A stretch of 64,000 bases of DNA from DATAAP01 sp041690495 (GTDB lineage: Bacteria; Pseudomonadota; Alphaproteobacteria; CACIAM-22H2). Every line of letters starts with the position of its first letter. Position 1 is the first letter of the stretch. Positions 1 to 8,018 of the stretch are shown here, piece by piece. The position numbers and the translations under genes are program-made. Location: contig JAWLHE010000013.1 of NCBI GenBank assembly GCA_041690495.1, positions 1 through 64,000 of the forward strand, written 5' to 3'. The notes under the pieces were generated by a model. It saw only the letters and a program-made list of their open reading frames with translations. It ran no database searches and was not told where the DNA came from.

Positions 1-94
1 CCAGACCGCCAACACCATGCAGAACCTTCGCCAAAGACGACGCCATCCGCGTCCCAAGACCGGCTCCCAGTATCACTACGCTTGTCCCAATCAT
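1..94 (-). CDS. glmU: Bifunctional GlmU, N-terminal fragment cut by the window edge
   Basis: Only the first 31 codons lie in the window. The ATG is at 92-94 on the minus strand. The translation has the nucleotidyltransferase signature of N-acetylglucosamine-1-phosphate uridyltransferase, GAGLGTRM followed by a KVLH segment, which is the UTP-binding loop of GlmU. The family makes UDP-GlcNAc from glucosamine-1-phosphate in the cytoplasm. The divergent glmM makes that substrate, which supports the call. The 'L-A-K' in place of the common 'L-P-K' is a small deviation. The rest of the gene lies to the left. Confidence 0.8.
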   Translation of the reverse strand, partial: MIGTSVVILGAGLGTRMASSLAKVLHGVGGL

Positions 95-526
95 GTCAGG
101 TCACCGCGCCCTTGCCCGAATCCGCCGTGGAACCGAATGCAATTATAATCAAAATTCGTTTCGTGAACGTCCGCGCGAATAGCGCGACGTTTGGTGAATC
201 CGCCGTCGCAGTAACAACCGGTGCCGCTGTACTCAACTCAATTCTTATTGCGAAATATTACAGCGGTCGCCAACGCGGGTGCGGCGCCGCCGCGGCGCGG
301 ACGATTACACTGTGCCTAATCCCGGCACCGATCAATCTAGCCAAAAGGAGCGTCCGGACAGCGCCGGATATCCGTGCAAAACCGGCAGGTGCCGCCGCTA
401 ATGCGGAGTAAACGGAATTTTCACTCGGCTGGACGACCTTGCCCCCGGATACACATAAATTTTATCATAGAAACGGATGATCGGCGCGCCGTCCCGGCGC
501 AGCCGCCACCGACACAGAGGTCTCCG
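95..526. other. Intergenic region between divergent glmU and glmM
   Basis: This 430-base gap is clearly more AT-rich in its first half than the genes around it. A TATAAT hexamer at 144-149 lies about 50 bases upstream of the glmU start and could be a -10 box on either strand, but I see no well-placed -35 partner. The open frames that cross the gap have no recognisable protein character. Promoters for both flanking genes should lie here. Confidence 0.4.
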
Positions 527-1861
527 GTGCGCAAGCTCTTCGGAACGGACGGCATTCGCGGCACGGCGAACGCCGAGCCCATGACCGCGGAAACCGCGAT
601 GAAGGTCGCTGCCGCGGCAGGGCGCCATTTTACGCGCGGCATCCATGGCGGGCGCGTCGTCATCGGCAAGGACACGCGCCTGTCGGGCTATCTGCTCGAG
701 CCGGCGCTGACTGCCGGCTTCATCTCGATCGGCATGGACGTCATGCTGATCGGCCCGTTGCCGACGCCGGCGATAGCGATGCTGACGCGCTCGCTGCGCG
801 CCGATCTTGGCGTCGTCATCTCCGCCTCGCACAACCCGTACGCCGACAACGGCATCAAGCTGTTCGGTCCCGACGGCTGCAAACTGTCCGACGACATCGA
901 GCTCGCGATCGAAAGCGGCCTCGACAGCCGCGACGGCCTGGCAGCGCCCGATCAGCTCGGTCGCGCCAGGCGCATCGACGATGCCGCCGGCCGCTACATC
1001 GAGTTCGTCAAGGCAACTTTCCCGAAAGGACTGCGCCTCAACGACCGTCGCATTGTCATCGATTGCGCCAACGGTGCCGCCTACAAGGTGGCGCCGACGG
1101 TCCTGTGGGAGCTCGGCGCCGAGGTGATTCCGATTGGCGTCAATCCTGACGGCTTCAACATCAACAAGGATTGCGGCGCAACCCACATCCAGGCCCTGCA
1201 GGAGCAGGTTCGCACCTATCGCGCCGACCTCGGTATCGCGCTGGACGGCGATGCCGACCGGCTTCTGCTGGTCGACGAGAACGGACGCGTCATCGACGGC
1301 GACCAGGTGATGGGGCTGATCGCGCGGTCGTGGCAGGAGACGAACCGGTTGCGCGGCGGCGGCGTGGTCGGCACAGTGATGTCGAATCTCGGCCTGGAGC
1401 GCTATCTCCAGACGCATGGGCTCAAGCTCGCGCGCGCCGCGGTCGGCGACCGCTACGTCTTCGAGATGATGCGCGATCAGAATTTCAACGTCGGCGGCGA
1501 ACAGTCCGGCCACATGATCCTGTCGGACTATGCGACGACCGGCGACGGGCTGGTCGCGGCGCTTCAGGTCCTGGCTGTACTGGTGCAGTCGGACCGCCGC
1601 GCCTCCGAAATCTGCCGGGTCTTCGAACCCATGCCGCAGCTCCTCCGCAACGTCCGTTTCAACGGCGGGGCGCCGCTCGAGGCGGAGAAGGTAAAGGACG
1701 CGATCCGCGATGCACAGACGCAGCTGGGCGGCAGGGGGCGCGTCCTCGTTCGCAAATCCGGCACAGAACCCCTCATCCGGGTCATGGTCGAGGGCGAGGA
1801 CCAGGGCCTGATCGGCAAGATCGCCGACGGCATAGTCCGGGAGATCCAGCGCCTCGCCTGA
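527..1861 (+). CDS. glmM: Phosphoglucosamine mutase GlmM
   Basis: GlmM converts glucosamine-6-phosphate to glucosamine-1-phosphate in the cytoplasm, the step before GlmU on the way to UDP-GlcNAc for peptidoglycan and LPS. From a GTG start the protein is 444 residues, the normal family length, and begins with the typical RKLFGTDGIRG. The catalytic serine is in ISASHNP (Ser about 101), the metal loop is DGDADR (240-245), the sugar-specificity loop is GEQSGH (324-329), and the phosphate-binding RKSGTEP lies near 409-415. The frame stays open upstream to 374, but the GTG fits the family N-terminus and has AGAGG a few bases before it. Confidence 0.96.
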   Translation: MRKLFGTDGIRGTANAEPMTAETAMKVAAAAGRHFTRGIHGGRVVIGKDTRLSGYLLEPALTAGFISIGMDVMLIGPLPTPAIAMLTRSLRADLGVVISASHNPYADNGIKLFGPDGCKLSDDIELAIESGLDSRDGLAAPDQLGRARRIDDAAGRYIEFVKATFPKGLRLNDRRIVIDCANGAAYKVAPTVLWELGAEVIPIGVNPDGFNINKDCGATHIQALQEQVRTYRADLGIALDGDADRLLLVDENGRVIDGDQVMGLIARSWQETNRLRGGGVVGTVMSNLGLERYLQTHGLKLARAAVGDRYVFEMMRDQNFNVGGEQSGHMILSDYATTGDGLVAALQVLAVLVQSDRRASEICRVFEPMPQLLRNVRFNGGAPLEAEKVKDAIRDAQTQLGGRGRVLVRKSGTEPLIRVMVEGEDQGLIGKIADGIVREIQRLA

Positions 1862-2021
1862 GGCCCCGCCGGCCTGTCGGGAAAAGCCTGCCATCCCGGC
1901 ATCCCGAGATGGGCCGGCTCCCCTGGTTTAGATTTCCTTAGCTTATCGAAAGCACACTTGCGACTGCGCGCTTCAGCCCGGCCCCCGCGGCCGGGTTTCG
2001 CGCGGAACCGGAGATTTGACG

Positions 2022-3146
2022 ATGACCCAGCACCGGCAATCCGAGATGGAGCGCCTCTGCAAGCTTGCCGAGACGGACAGCCCGACCGACAGGGCCCAGC
2101 TTTTCGGCGAATTGTCACAAATATTCATCGATTCCGACAAGACGCTGGCGGACAAGGAACGCCAGCTGATGTCGGACGTGCTGGGCACGCTCATCCACGA
2201 CATCGAGATGGAGATCCGGCAGGACCTCGCCCAGCGTCTGGCCGATCTGCCGAGCGCCCCGCGCGAGCTGGCGGTCATGCTGGCCAATGACGAAATCGAC
2301 GTCGCGCGGCCGTTGCTGACCAAGAGCGGCGTGCTCTCCGATCCCGATCTGGTCGAGATCATCGAGCAGCGCACGAAGGAACATCGCCTTGCAATCGCGC
2401 TCCAGAAGCCGCTCGGCGAGCGTGTCACCGACGCGATCCTCGATCAGGGCGAGCCGGACGTGATCGAGGAGCTGCTGAACAACCAGGATGCCGTGCTGTC
2501 GCAGCGCGCCATGGAATATCTGGTCGCCGAATCGCTCGAGGTGGCGCGCTATCAGAAGCCGCTCCTCAACCGCCCCGACCTGCCGCCGAAGCTCGCCCAC
2601 CGCATGTTCTGGTGGGTATCGTCGGTGCTGCGCCAGCACATCGTCCAGAAGTTCCGCATCGACGAGAAGCTCATCGCCAACCAGGTCGAGCAGTCGGCCC
2701 AGCAGGCGCTGGCGGCGAGCGCCGCGCCGTCCGTCGACGAGCTTGCGAAGGGGCTCGTCGACCGGCTCGAGCAGGTCGACGAGCTCAACGAGCGCTTCCT
2801 CATCCAGTCGCTGCGCGGCGGCAACGTCACCGCGTTCACGGCCAGCTTCGCCAAGCTGTGCCGCCTCGACCTGCGCATGGCGCGACGGGTCATTTTCGAG
2901 CCGGGTGGCGAGCCCCTCGCCGTCGCATGCAAGTCGATCGGCATCGACCGCTCGAATTTCGCAACCATCTTCCTGCTGACGCGGAAGGGCCAGGACAAGG
3001 TCATGCCCAGCGACCGCCTGTCCAGCACCCTGGCGTTCTACGACTCGCTCGGCCGCGACCAGGCAGCAGGCATGCTCGCCTACTGGCGCGCCGACAACAG
3101 CGCCATGCCTGACCACTCGGCCGCCATCAAGTCGCGCGCCAACTAG
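2022..3146 (+). CDS. DUF2336 domain-containing protein
   Basis: This 374-residue protein is helix-rich and has no signal peptide or membrane segment. The pattern of paired helices with repeated leucine and charged residues (for example LVEIIEQRTKEHRLAIALQK) matches the DUF2336 family of alphaproteobacteria, whose biochemical role is not established. The ATG at 2022 has GGAG nine bases upstream; a TTG two codons earlier is possible but less likely. It is transcribed in the same direction as glmM but 160 bases downstream, so it probably has its own promoter. A strong hairpin terminator follows. Confidence 0.75.
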   Translation: MTQHRQSEMERLCKLAETDSPTDRAQLFGELSQIFIDSDKTLADKERQLMSDVLGTLIHDIEMEIRQDLAQRLADLPSAPRELAVMLANDEIDVARPLLTKSGVLSDPDLVEIIEQRTKEHRLAIALQKPLGERVTDAILDQGEPDVIEELLNNQDAVLSQRAMEYLVAESLEVARYQKPLLNRPDLPPKLAHRMFWWVSSVLRQHIVQKFRIDEKLIANQVEQSAQQALAASAAPSVDELAKGLVDRLEQVDELNERFLIQSLRGGNVTAFTASFAKLCRLDLRMARRVIFEPGGEPLAVACKSIGIDRSNFATIFLLTRKGQDKVMPSDRLSSTLAFYDSLGRDQAAGMLAYWRADNSAMPDHSAAIKSRAN

Positions 3147-3176
3147 CGCGCGACACAAGGCGGCGCCGGAAACACG

Positions 3177-3204
3177 AAGGGGCGGGTCCGATGACCCGCC
3201 CCTT
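3177..3204. terminator. Bidirectional intrinsic terminator
   Basis: A perfect 12-bp stem (AAGGGGCGGGTC pairing with GACCCGCCCCTT) encloses a CGAT loop. It sits between the convergent DUF2336 and MarR genes, so it can end transcription from both sides. The stem itself supplies a short T run on each strand. Confidence 0.85.
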
Positions 3205-3230
3205 CTCGTTTGCACAGCTCCGCGAAAAGC

Positions 3231-3803
3231 TCAGTACTTGCCGTAGCGCAGATAGTCGTCCCAGGAGCGCTCGAGGTTGCGCAGGCTCCTGTAGGCCGCC
3301 TCGAGATCCGTGCTCTTGTCCTCGAGCTTGGCGAACGAGGCTGCCAGCGCATCCTGCTGCTCGCGCAGCCGCACGCATAGCGCCTGTGCCTTCTTCGTCA
3401 ACCTGACGCGAACGGCGCGGCGATCGCTCGGCGCGCGCGACTGCTCGATGTATCCGGTCTGCACCAGCTTCTTGATGTTGTAGAAGGCGCTGGAGCCGAC
3501 ATAGTGGCCGCGATCGACCAGCTCTTGCACCGAGACCTCTTCGTCGATGTTGAGGAGCTGCATCATCTGAACCGGATTGAGATCATCGACCCCCAGCCGG
3601 GTCAGCTCGAAGCGCAGCACGTCGAGATATCGCCGGTGCATTCGCTCGATCAGCCGCGGCAGGAGGAAATAGGCATCGTTCGCCGTCGCCGGCGTGCTGG
3701 CGGCGCCGTTTGCGGCGCCTCCGTTGGCCGGAGCGGCCGTATTGACCGGCGCCGCCTTGCGGCCCGATTCCGCCGCAGCGGCTTTGGCGGTGAGCATCGA
3801 CAC
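3231..3803 (-). CDS. MarR-family winged-helix regulator, LdtR-like
   Basis: The 190-residue protein has an Ala-rich, probably disordered first 40 residues and then a MarR winged-helix domain. A helix bundle (LIERMHRRYLDVLRFELTRL) leads into the HTH (VQELVDRGHYVGSSAFYNIKKLVQTGYI) and the wing with the conserved DRRAVRVRLT. The YVGSSAFYNIKKLV recognition helix resembles LdtR, an alphaproteobacterial regulator of an L,D-transpeptidase. Whether it controls that target here is inference. A GTG at 3803 has GAGG five bases upstream; an ATG two codons later is an alternative. It lies beside the Tad locus but need not regulate it. Confidence 0.8.
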   Translation of the reverse strand: MSMLTAKAAAAESGRKAAPVNTAAPANGGAANGAASTPATANDAYFLLPRLIERMHRRYLDVLRFELTRLGVDDLNPVQMMQLLNIDEEVSVQELVDRGHYVGSSAFYNIKKLVQTGYIEQSRAPSDRRAVRVRLTKKAQALCVRLREQQDALAASFAKLEDKSTDLEAAYRSLRNLERSWDDYLRYGKY

Positions 3804-3891
3804 GAGGACCTCGCTGGCCGAATTTTCCGGGATCAGCTTAGGTCGAGCGCCTTACCGGGGCGTTAATGGCAACCGTCACGGGATCGGCCCC

Positions 3892-4452
3892 TCAGTTCAG
3901 GGTGGTCAGCGACCCGACGCGCGGCCGGAAGAATGCCCGATGATAGATGCGATGCGCCGACATGAGCTGGCCGACGAACATCGGCTCGAAGTCGAAATAT
4001 ACCTCCGAGACGATGAGCGTATTGGCCCCGGTGACGACCATCCCGCTCGGCAGCGCCGGCGTGGCTCCGATCGAGCCGATCTTGCTCGTGACCGCGGCCG
4101 AGATGCCTCCCGAGCTGAACTTCTGCCACGTGAGCCGCGCGGCGGTCTGATCGGGAGGGATGCTGATCGACGAGATGATGATCGCTGCCTTTGTCTTCAC
4201 CGGAAACGGCCATGCGACATGCTCCGCGGCCAGGAACACCTTGTCGACGTCGCTTTCCGTCAGCGTGTCGGCCTGGGCGACGAGGTCGCCCATGGTCGTC
4301 GCCAGCCGGTCGATCTTCTGGTTGAGCATGGCGAAGCGAGAGATCTCGACGCCGCCGAGCAGCAGGATCACGAGCACCGGCATTGCCGCCGCCAGCTCGG
4401 CCATCGCGGCGCCGCGCCGATCGTGCCATACCGAGTTCCAGAGTGTGCGCAT
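3892..4452 (-). CDS. TadE-like minor pilin, second of a pair
   Basis: The 186-residue protein has the TadE arrangement: a short charged N-terminus (DRRGAAMAELAAAMP), one hydrophobic segment at about residues 20-42 and a periplasmic C-terminal domain. TadE-like proteins are pseudopilins needed for Flp pilus assembly and are cleaved before a Glu-containing hydrophobic segment by the prepilin peptidase. The gene starts two bases after the stop of the upstream TadE-like gene, so the two are co-transcribed. It may equally be called TadF; the sequence does not decide. Confidence 0.85.
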   Translation of the reverse strand: MRTLWNSVWHDRRGAAMAELAAAMPVLVILLLGGVEISRFAMLNQKIDRLATTMGDLVAQADTLTESDVDKVFLAAEHVAWPFPVKTKAAIIISSISIPPDQTAARLTWQKFSSGGISAAVTSKIGSIGATPALPSGMVVTGANTLIVSEVYFDFEPMFVGQLMSAHRIYHRAFFRPRVGSLTTLN

Positions 4453-4454
4453 TG

Positions 4455-5057
4455 TCAGCCTCCACCGCCAGGCGGGGTCGGGAACGGTTCGTTGCGGACG
4501 GCGGTGCTCACGCTGAGCGAGATCAGGCCATCATGGCCGATCAGCGGCGCCAGCAGCCCGGTCAGGAGCGGCCAGTCATACGACACCTTGTAGACGACCA
4601 CCGCGCCGGCGCCGCCGGCGCTCGACTCGCCAGGGTTCGCATCCCACGCGCCGTTGCCGTTGACATCGAAGAACGTCTCGCCGCCGTCATATTGACCGTT
4701 GCCGTTGGCGTCGATGTACTTCTCGGGCCCGATGCTGTCGAAATCGGGATAGACGATGGTCGTTATGAGAACCTTGCTCATGTCGACGAAGCCGAGCGTG
4801 CGATCGTCGATGATCTCGCGAATGACCGTTTCGCGGCTCTTGCCGCCGGTCGTGTATCCGGTGATGCCGAACCGCGCCGCATCGCGGATCGCGCCTTCCA
4901 TGACGACGTTGACGAAAAGGATGATCGCGACCTCGAGCGTGCCCAGGATCATTATGATCACCGGGACCGATACGAGTGCGAACTCGACCATCGAAGCGCC
5001 GTCCGAGCGTCGGCAGAGCCGTGCAAAGAGATCGCGCATTCTCCTCTTTTCGCTCAT
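4455..5057 (-). CDS. TadE-like minor pilin with Asp/Asn/Gly repeats
   Basis: The 200-residue protein begins with basic residues and then DGASMVEFALVSVPVI, the classic TadE_like start of the transmembrane pseudopilin segment (about residues 20-45). The C-terminal domain contains two successive Asp-Asn-Gly-rich loops (DANGNGQYDGGE and DVNGNGAWDANPG) resembling EF-hand or dockerin calcium loops. The start has AAAGG upstream. It forms an operon with the next TadE-like gene and is divergent from tadD. Its products would act with the Tad secretion machine in the inner membrane and periplasm. Confidence 0.86.
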   Translation of the reverse strand: MSEKRRMRDLFARLCRRSDGASMVEFALVSVPVIIMILGTLEVAIILFVNVVMEGAIRDAARFGITGYTTGGKSRETVIREIIDDRTLGFVDMSKVLITTIVYPDFDSIGPEKYIDANGNGQYDGGETFFDVNGNGAWDANPGESSAGGAGAVVVYKVSYDWPLLTGLLAPLIGHDGLISLSVSTAVRNEPFPTPPGGGG

Positions 5058-5122
5058 GACGCTTTACCTTTCGTTAAAGGCGCATGGCCTAGGCTGAAGC
5101 TCCCATGGAGAAGAAGGGTCCC

Positions 5123-6001
5123 ATGCACCAGAGACATCGTTCTGCCTGCCGCACTGCCCGGATCGCGGGTGCGGCCGTTGCCGCCAGCACGCTGCTCGGC
5201 GCATGCGCGACCGACGTGACGCAGACGACCGTCACGAGCCCGCCTGCCGTCGAAGCGGTAAACTACGACTCTCTGATGCGCGTCGCCGACGCGATGCGCG
5301 CCAGCGGCGACAATGTCGCCGCGATCGGCATGTACAAGCGCGCGAGCACGATCATGCCGCTCAATCCGGAACCGCTCGTGAAGCTCGGTGGAGCGCTGGC
5401 CGATCTCAAGGCATTCAACGAGGCGGCGACTGCCTACCGCTCGGCTCTCGGTCTGGCCGCGGACAACACAGAGGCCATGCGCGGCCTTGGCAACGTCCTT
5501 CTGTCTCTCGACCAGCCGCATGTGGCGCGCAAGCATCTCGAGGCGGCGCTGGCGATCGACCCGCGCGATGCGCGTACGTACAACAGCCTCGGTGTCGTCC
5601 TCGACCTGATCGGCGACCACCGCAGTGCGCAGGCCCGCTATCGCGAGGGCCTTGCCGTTGCGGCGGACAATCTCATGCTGCGCAACAATCTGGGACTTTC
5701 CCTGGCGCTCAGCGGCGACTACCGGGAGGCCATTGCGCTCCTCCGCCCGATCTCGATGCACCCGGGCGCCACCGTGCGCAACCGCCAGAACCTGGCGCTG
5801 GTCTACGGACTGTCCGGCGACCTCGAGTCGGCGGCTCGCGTCGCGCGCATGGATCTCGACGAGGCTGCGGTGCGCAGCAATCTCGCCTACTACTCGGTGC
5901 TGCGGGAGATGGCGGACCGTCCGCGCACCTCGACCGTCGGCGCCAATCCGGTCCGGGCGGAGATCATGGGCCTGGGGAAAGCGGAACCGCAGCCGCGCTA
6001 G
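5123..6001 (+). CDS. tadD: TadD-like tetratricopeptide-repeat lipoprotein
   Basis: The 292-residue protein has a lipoprotein signal (lipobox LLGAC) followed by several TPR units between roughly residues 50 and 230. TadD is the pilotin-like outer-membrane lipoprotein of Flp pilus systems and is thought to help the RcpA/CpaC secretin. The preferred ATG at 5123 has AGAAGGG upstream; an ATG six codons earlier (5105) is also in frame. It is divergent from the tadE pair and convergent with tadC, a common position for this gene. Confidence 0.88.
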   Translation: MHQRHRSACRTARIAGAAVAASTLLGACATDVTQTTVTSPPAVEAVNYDSLMRVADAMRASGDNVAAIGMYKRASTIMPLNPEPLVKLGGALADLKAFNEAATAYRSALGLAADNTEAMRGLGNVLLSLDQPHVARKHLEAALAIDPRDARTYNSLGVVLDLIGDHRSAQARYREGLAVAADNLMLRNNLGLSLALSGDYREAIALLRPISMHPGATVRNRQNLALVYGLSGDLESAARVARMDLDEAAVRSNLAYYSVLREMADRPRTSTVGANPVRAEIMGLGKAEPQPR

Positions 6002-6007
6002 GCGCAG

Positions 6008-6030
6008 GCGCGGCGATCTGTTCGCCGCGC
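6008..6030. terminator. Hairpin between convergent tadD and tadC
   Basis: A 9-bp perfect stem (GCGCGGCGA with TCGCCGCGC) closes a TCTGT loop in the 35-base gap between the two convergent stop codons. There is no T tract, so this is a plausible rather than certain bidirectional terminator. Confidence 0.5.
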
Positions 6031-6036
6031 GGCCCA

Positions 6037-7011
6037 TCACAGATTCCTGAAAGCGTCGATCGTGCGCAGGACCGCAGGACCGATCAGGACGATGAATAGC
6101 GGCGGAAGAATGAAGATGATCATCGGCACGGTGAGGATGGCCGGCAGGCGCGCCGCCTTCTCCTCGGCCTTCATCAGCCGCTCGTTGCGGAACTCCGCGG
6201 CAAGAACCCGCAGGGACTGAGCCAGCGGCGTACCGTACTTCTCGGTCTGCTGGAGCGTGTTCACCACGCCGCGGATCGATGGCATGTTGGTTCGCTGATT
6301 GAGGTTCTCGAGCGCCAAGCGCCGCTCGGGCAGGAAGCCGAGCTCAACCGCCGTGAGGCCGAACTCGTCGGCCAGCTCCGGGCATGAGCGCCCGATCTCG
6401 CGCGCGACCCGGGTCAGCGCCGCGTCGAGGCTGAGGCCGGCTTCCGCGCAGATCACGAGCAGGTCCAGAGCATCGGGCAGGCCCTTCTGGATCGCGGCAC
6501 GGCGCTTGTCGCTCGCGTTCTTGACATAGATGCCGGGGCCGAAGAACCCGAGCAGCACGCAGCCGAGCGCCACCGGCAAGCGCCATGCCTCGCCGATCGG
6601 GAAGAGCTTGAGCCAGAAGATGGTGATCAGCGCGCCGCCGCCAAGCAGGAACGGCATCACGACGCGGCAGAACAAATAGGTGACGACCGCGTCCTTGGAG
6701 CGGATCCCGGCCTGTGCCAGTGCTGCGCGCGCCTTGTCGGCCTCGCGAGTCCGCAGCAGGTTGAGGCGGCCGACGACGTTGAGCATCACGCTGTCGGACG
6801 CCTTCTTCCGCGCCCGCGGCGTCGCGGCAAGCATGTTCGCCTTGAGCGCCGCACGGCGCTCCGCAAGCGCCTTGAGCCGTGGCGTAAGATCGTCGCGCAC
6901 GAGCAGCGCCTGCCACACGGCGATCGCGCTGACCATGGCGCCGAGCGCCGCCAGCAGAACGACCATGTCGTCCGGCGTCATGCCTGCGGGAAGATATTGG
7001 GCGAGGTTCAT
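6037..7011 (-). CDS. tadC: TadC, type II secretion F-domain inner-membrane protein
   Basis: The 324-residue protein has an N-terminal membrane segment, a second hydrophobic region near residues 115-165, the GspF/T2SSF domain with the conserved GLPDALDLLVICAEAG segment, and C-terminal membrane helices (ILTVPMIIFILPPLFIVLIG). TadC and TadB form the inner-membrane platform of the Flp pilus. Its ATG overlaps the tadB stop codon in an ATGA, so the two are translationally coupled. It is the last gene of the long minus-strand tad run. Confidence 0.94.
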   Translation of the reverse strand: MNLAQYLPAGMTPDDMVVLLAALGAMVSAIAVWQALLVRDDLTPRLKALAERRAALKANMLAATPRARKKASDSVMLNVVGRLNLLRTREADKARAALAQAGIRSKDAVVTYLFCRVVMPFLLGGGALITIFWLKLFPIGEAWRLPVALGCVLLGFFGPGIYVKNASDKRRAAIQKGLPDALDLLVICAEAGLSLDAALTRVAREIGRSCPELADEFGLTAVELGFLPERRLALENLNQRTNMPSIRGVVNTLQQTEKYGTPLAQSLRVLAAEFRNERLMKAEEKAARLPAILTVPMIIFILPPLFIVLIGPAVLRTIDAFRNL

Positions 7012-8018
7012 ATCTCGAACCGGACCATCTTGGCCATCACGGCGGCACCCAGCGCGATCATGAACAGGCCGCCGCCCACGAGCATGAGGCCGCGCGAATC
7101 GCTCAGCAGCTGCAGCACGTAGCTGCTGTTCACCGTCATCAGGATGAAGAACATGACGAACGGAAGGGAGCCGATGATGTAGGCGCTCGCCCGCGCCTCG
7201 GAAGACAGCGCCCTGACCTTCAGCTTCATCTGGCGCCGCTTGCGGAGGATATCCGACAAGTTGTCGAGCGTCTCCGCGAGGTTGCCGCCGGTCTCACGCT
7301 GCACCGACAGTGCGATGATGAAGAACTTGAATTCCGCGGTATCTATCCGCTGCGCGGTGTCCCACATCGCTTCCTCGACCGACCGGCCCAGCCGGATGCT
7401 CTGGTCTATCAGGCGAAACTCGGCGCCGACCGGATCGCCCATCTCGCGCGCCACCGTCCCGATCGATTCGGAAATCGGCAGACCGGAGCGCAGGCCGCGC
7501 ACGAGCAGATCGATCGTTTCGGGGAACAGCGCCGTGAAGGCCTTCAGCCGCCGCGCGCCGAGCAGGCCGACGATCATGTGCGGGATGATCAGGCCATCTG
7601 CGACCGCGAACAGCAAGGACACGACGGGGCCGAATCCGAAAACGAGAATGCTGGCTGCGGTCTGCGCGACGGCGATCACCACGATGGCCGCGACGTAGTG
7701 GGTGACCGTCAGCTTCTTGCCCGTGCGCTGCAGCCGGGCCTCGAGGACCTCGCGGCGCGGCATCCAGCGGCCGACCAGACGGTCGAGCCCGCCCAGCGCG
7801 CCGCCCTGCTGCGTGCGCCGGATCAGGACGGCCGGATTGACCGCCTCCTTGCGCCCGCCACGCAGCTTCACGGTCTCCAGGCGGCGCGTCCGCTCGCTGC
7901 CGCCGCGCGCCGATGCGAAGGCGCCCACCAGGAAGACAAGGCTCAAGGCGACGCATGCGCCCACCAGCAGCGCGATCCCCTGCCCCTCGCCTTCCGCGAA
8001 AAAGCCCAGAATGTCCAT
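7008..8018 (-). CDS. tadB: TadB, type II secretion F-domain inner-membrane protein
   Basis: The 336-residue protein begins with a membrane helix (ALLVGACVALSLVFLVG), has a second pair of helices near residues 105-155, the T2SSF domain with FPETIDLLVRGLRSGLPISE, and C-terminal helices. It is the paralogous partner of TadC in the pilus assembly platform. The ATG shares one base with the tadA stop codon (TAATG), so translation is coupled. The frame stays open far upstream inside tadA, but this start is fixed by the overlap and the family N-terminus. Confidence 0.94.
   Translation of the reverse strand: MDILGFFAEGEGQGIALLVGACVALSLVFLVGAFASARGGSERTRRLETVKLRGGRKEAVNPAVLIRRTQQGGALGGLDRLVGRWMPRREVLEARLQRTGKKLTVTHYVAAIVVIAVAQTAASILVFGFGPVVSLLFAVADGLIIPHMIVGLLGARRLKAFTALFPETIDLLVRGLRSGLPISESIGTVAREMGDPVGAEFRLIDQSIRLGRSVEEAMWDTAQRIDTAEFKFFIIALSVQRETGGNLAETLDNLSDILRKRRQMKLKVRALSSEARASAYIIGSLPFVMFFILMTVNSSYVLQLLSDSRGLMLVGGGLFMIALGAAVMAKMVRFEI

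Noticed and set aside
82..411. 109-codon open frame between glmU and glmM
   Set aside because: No ribosome-binding site, no family character, and it overlaps the glmU start and likely promoters.
398..1894. 498-codon open frame on the minus strand opposite glmM
   Set aside because: The plus strand has an unambiguous GlmM; the antisense frame is a GC-rich shadow.
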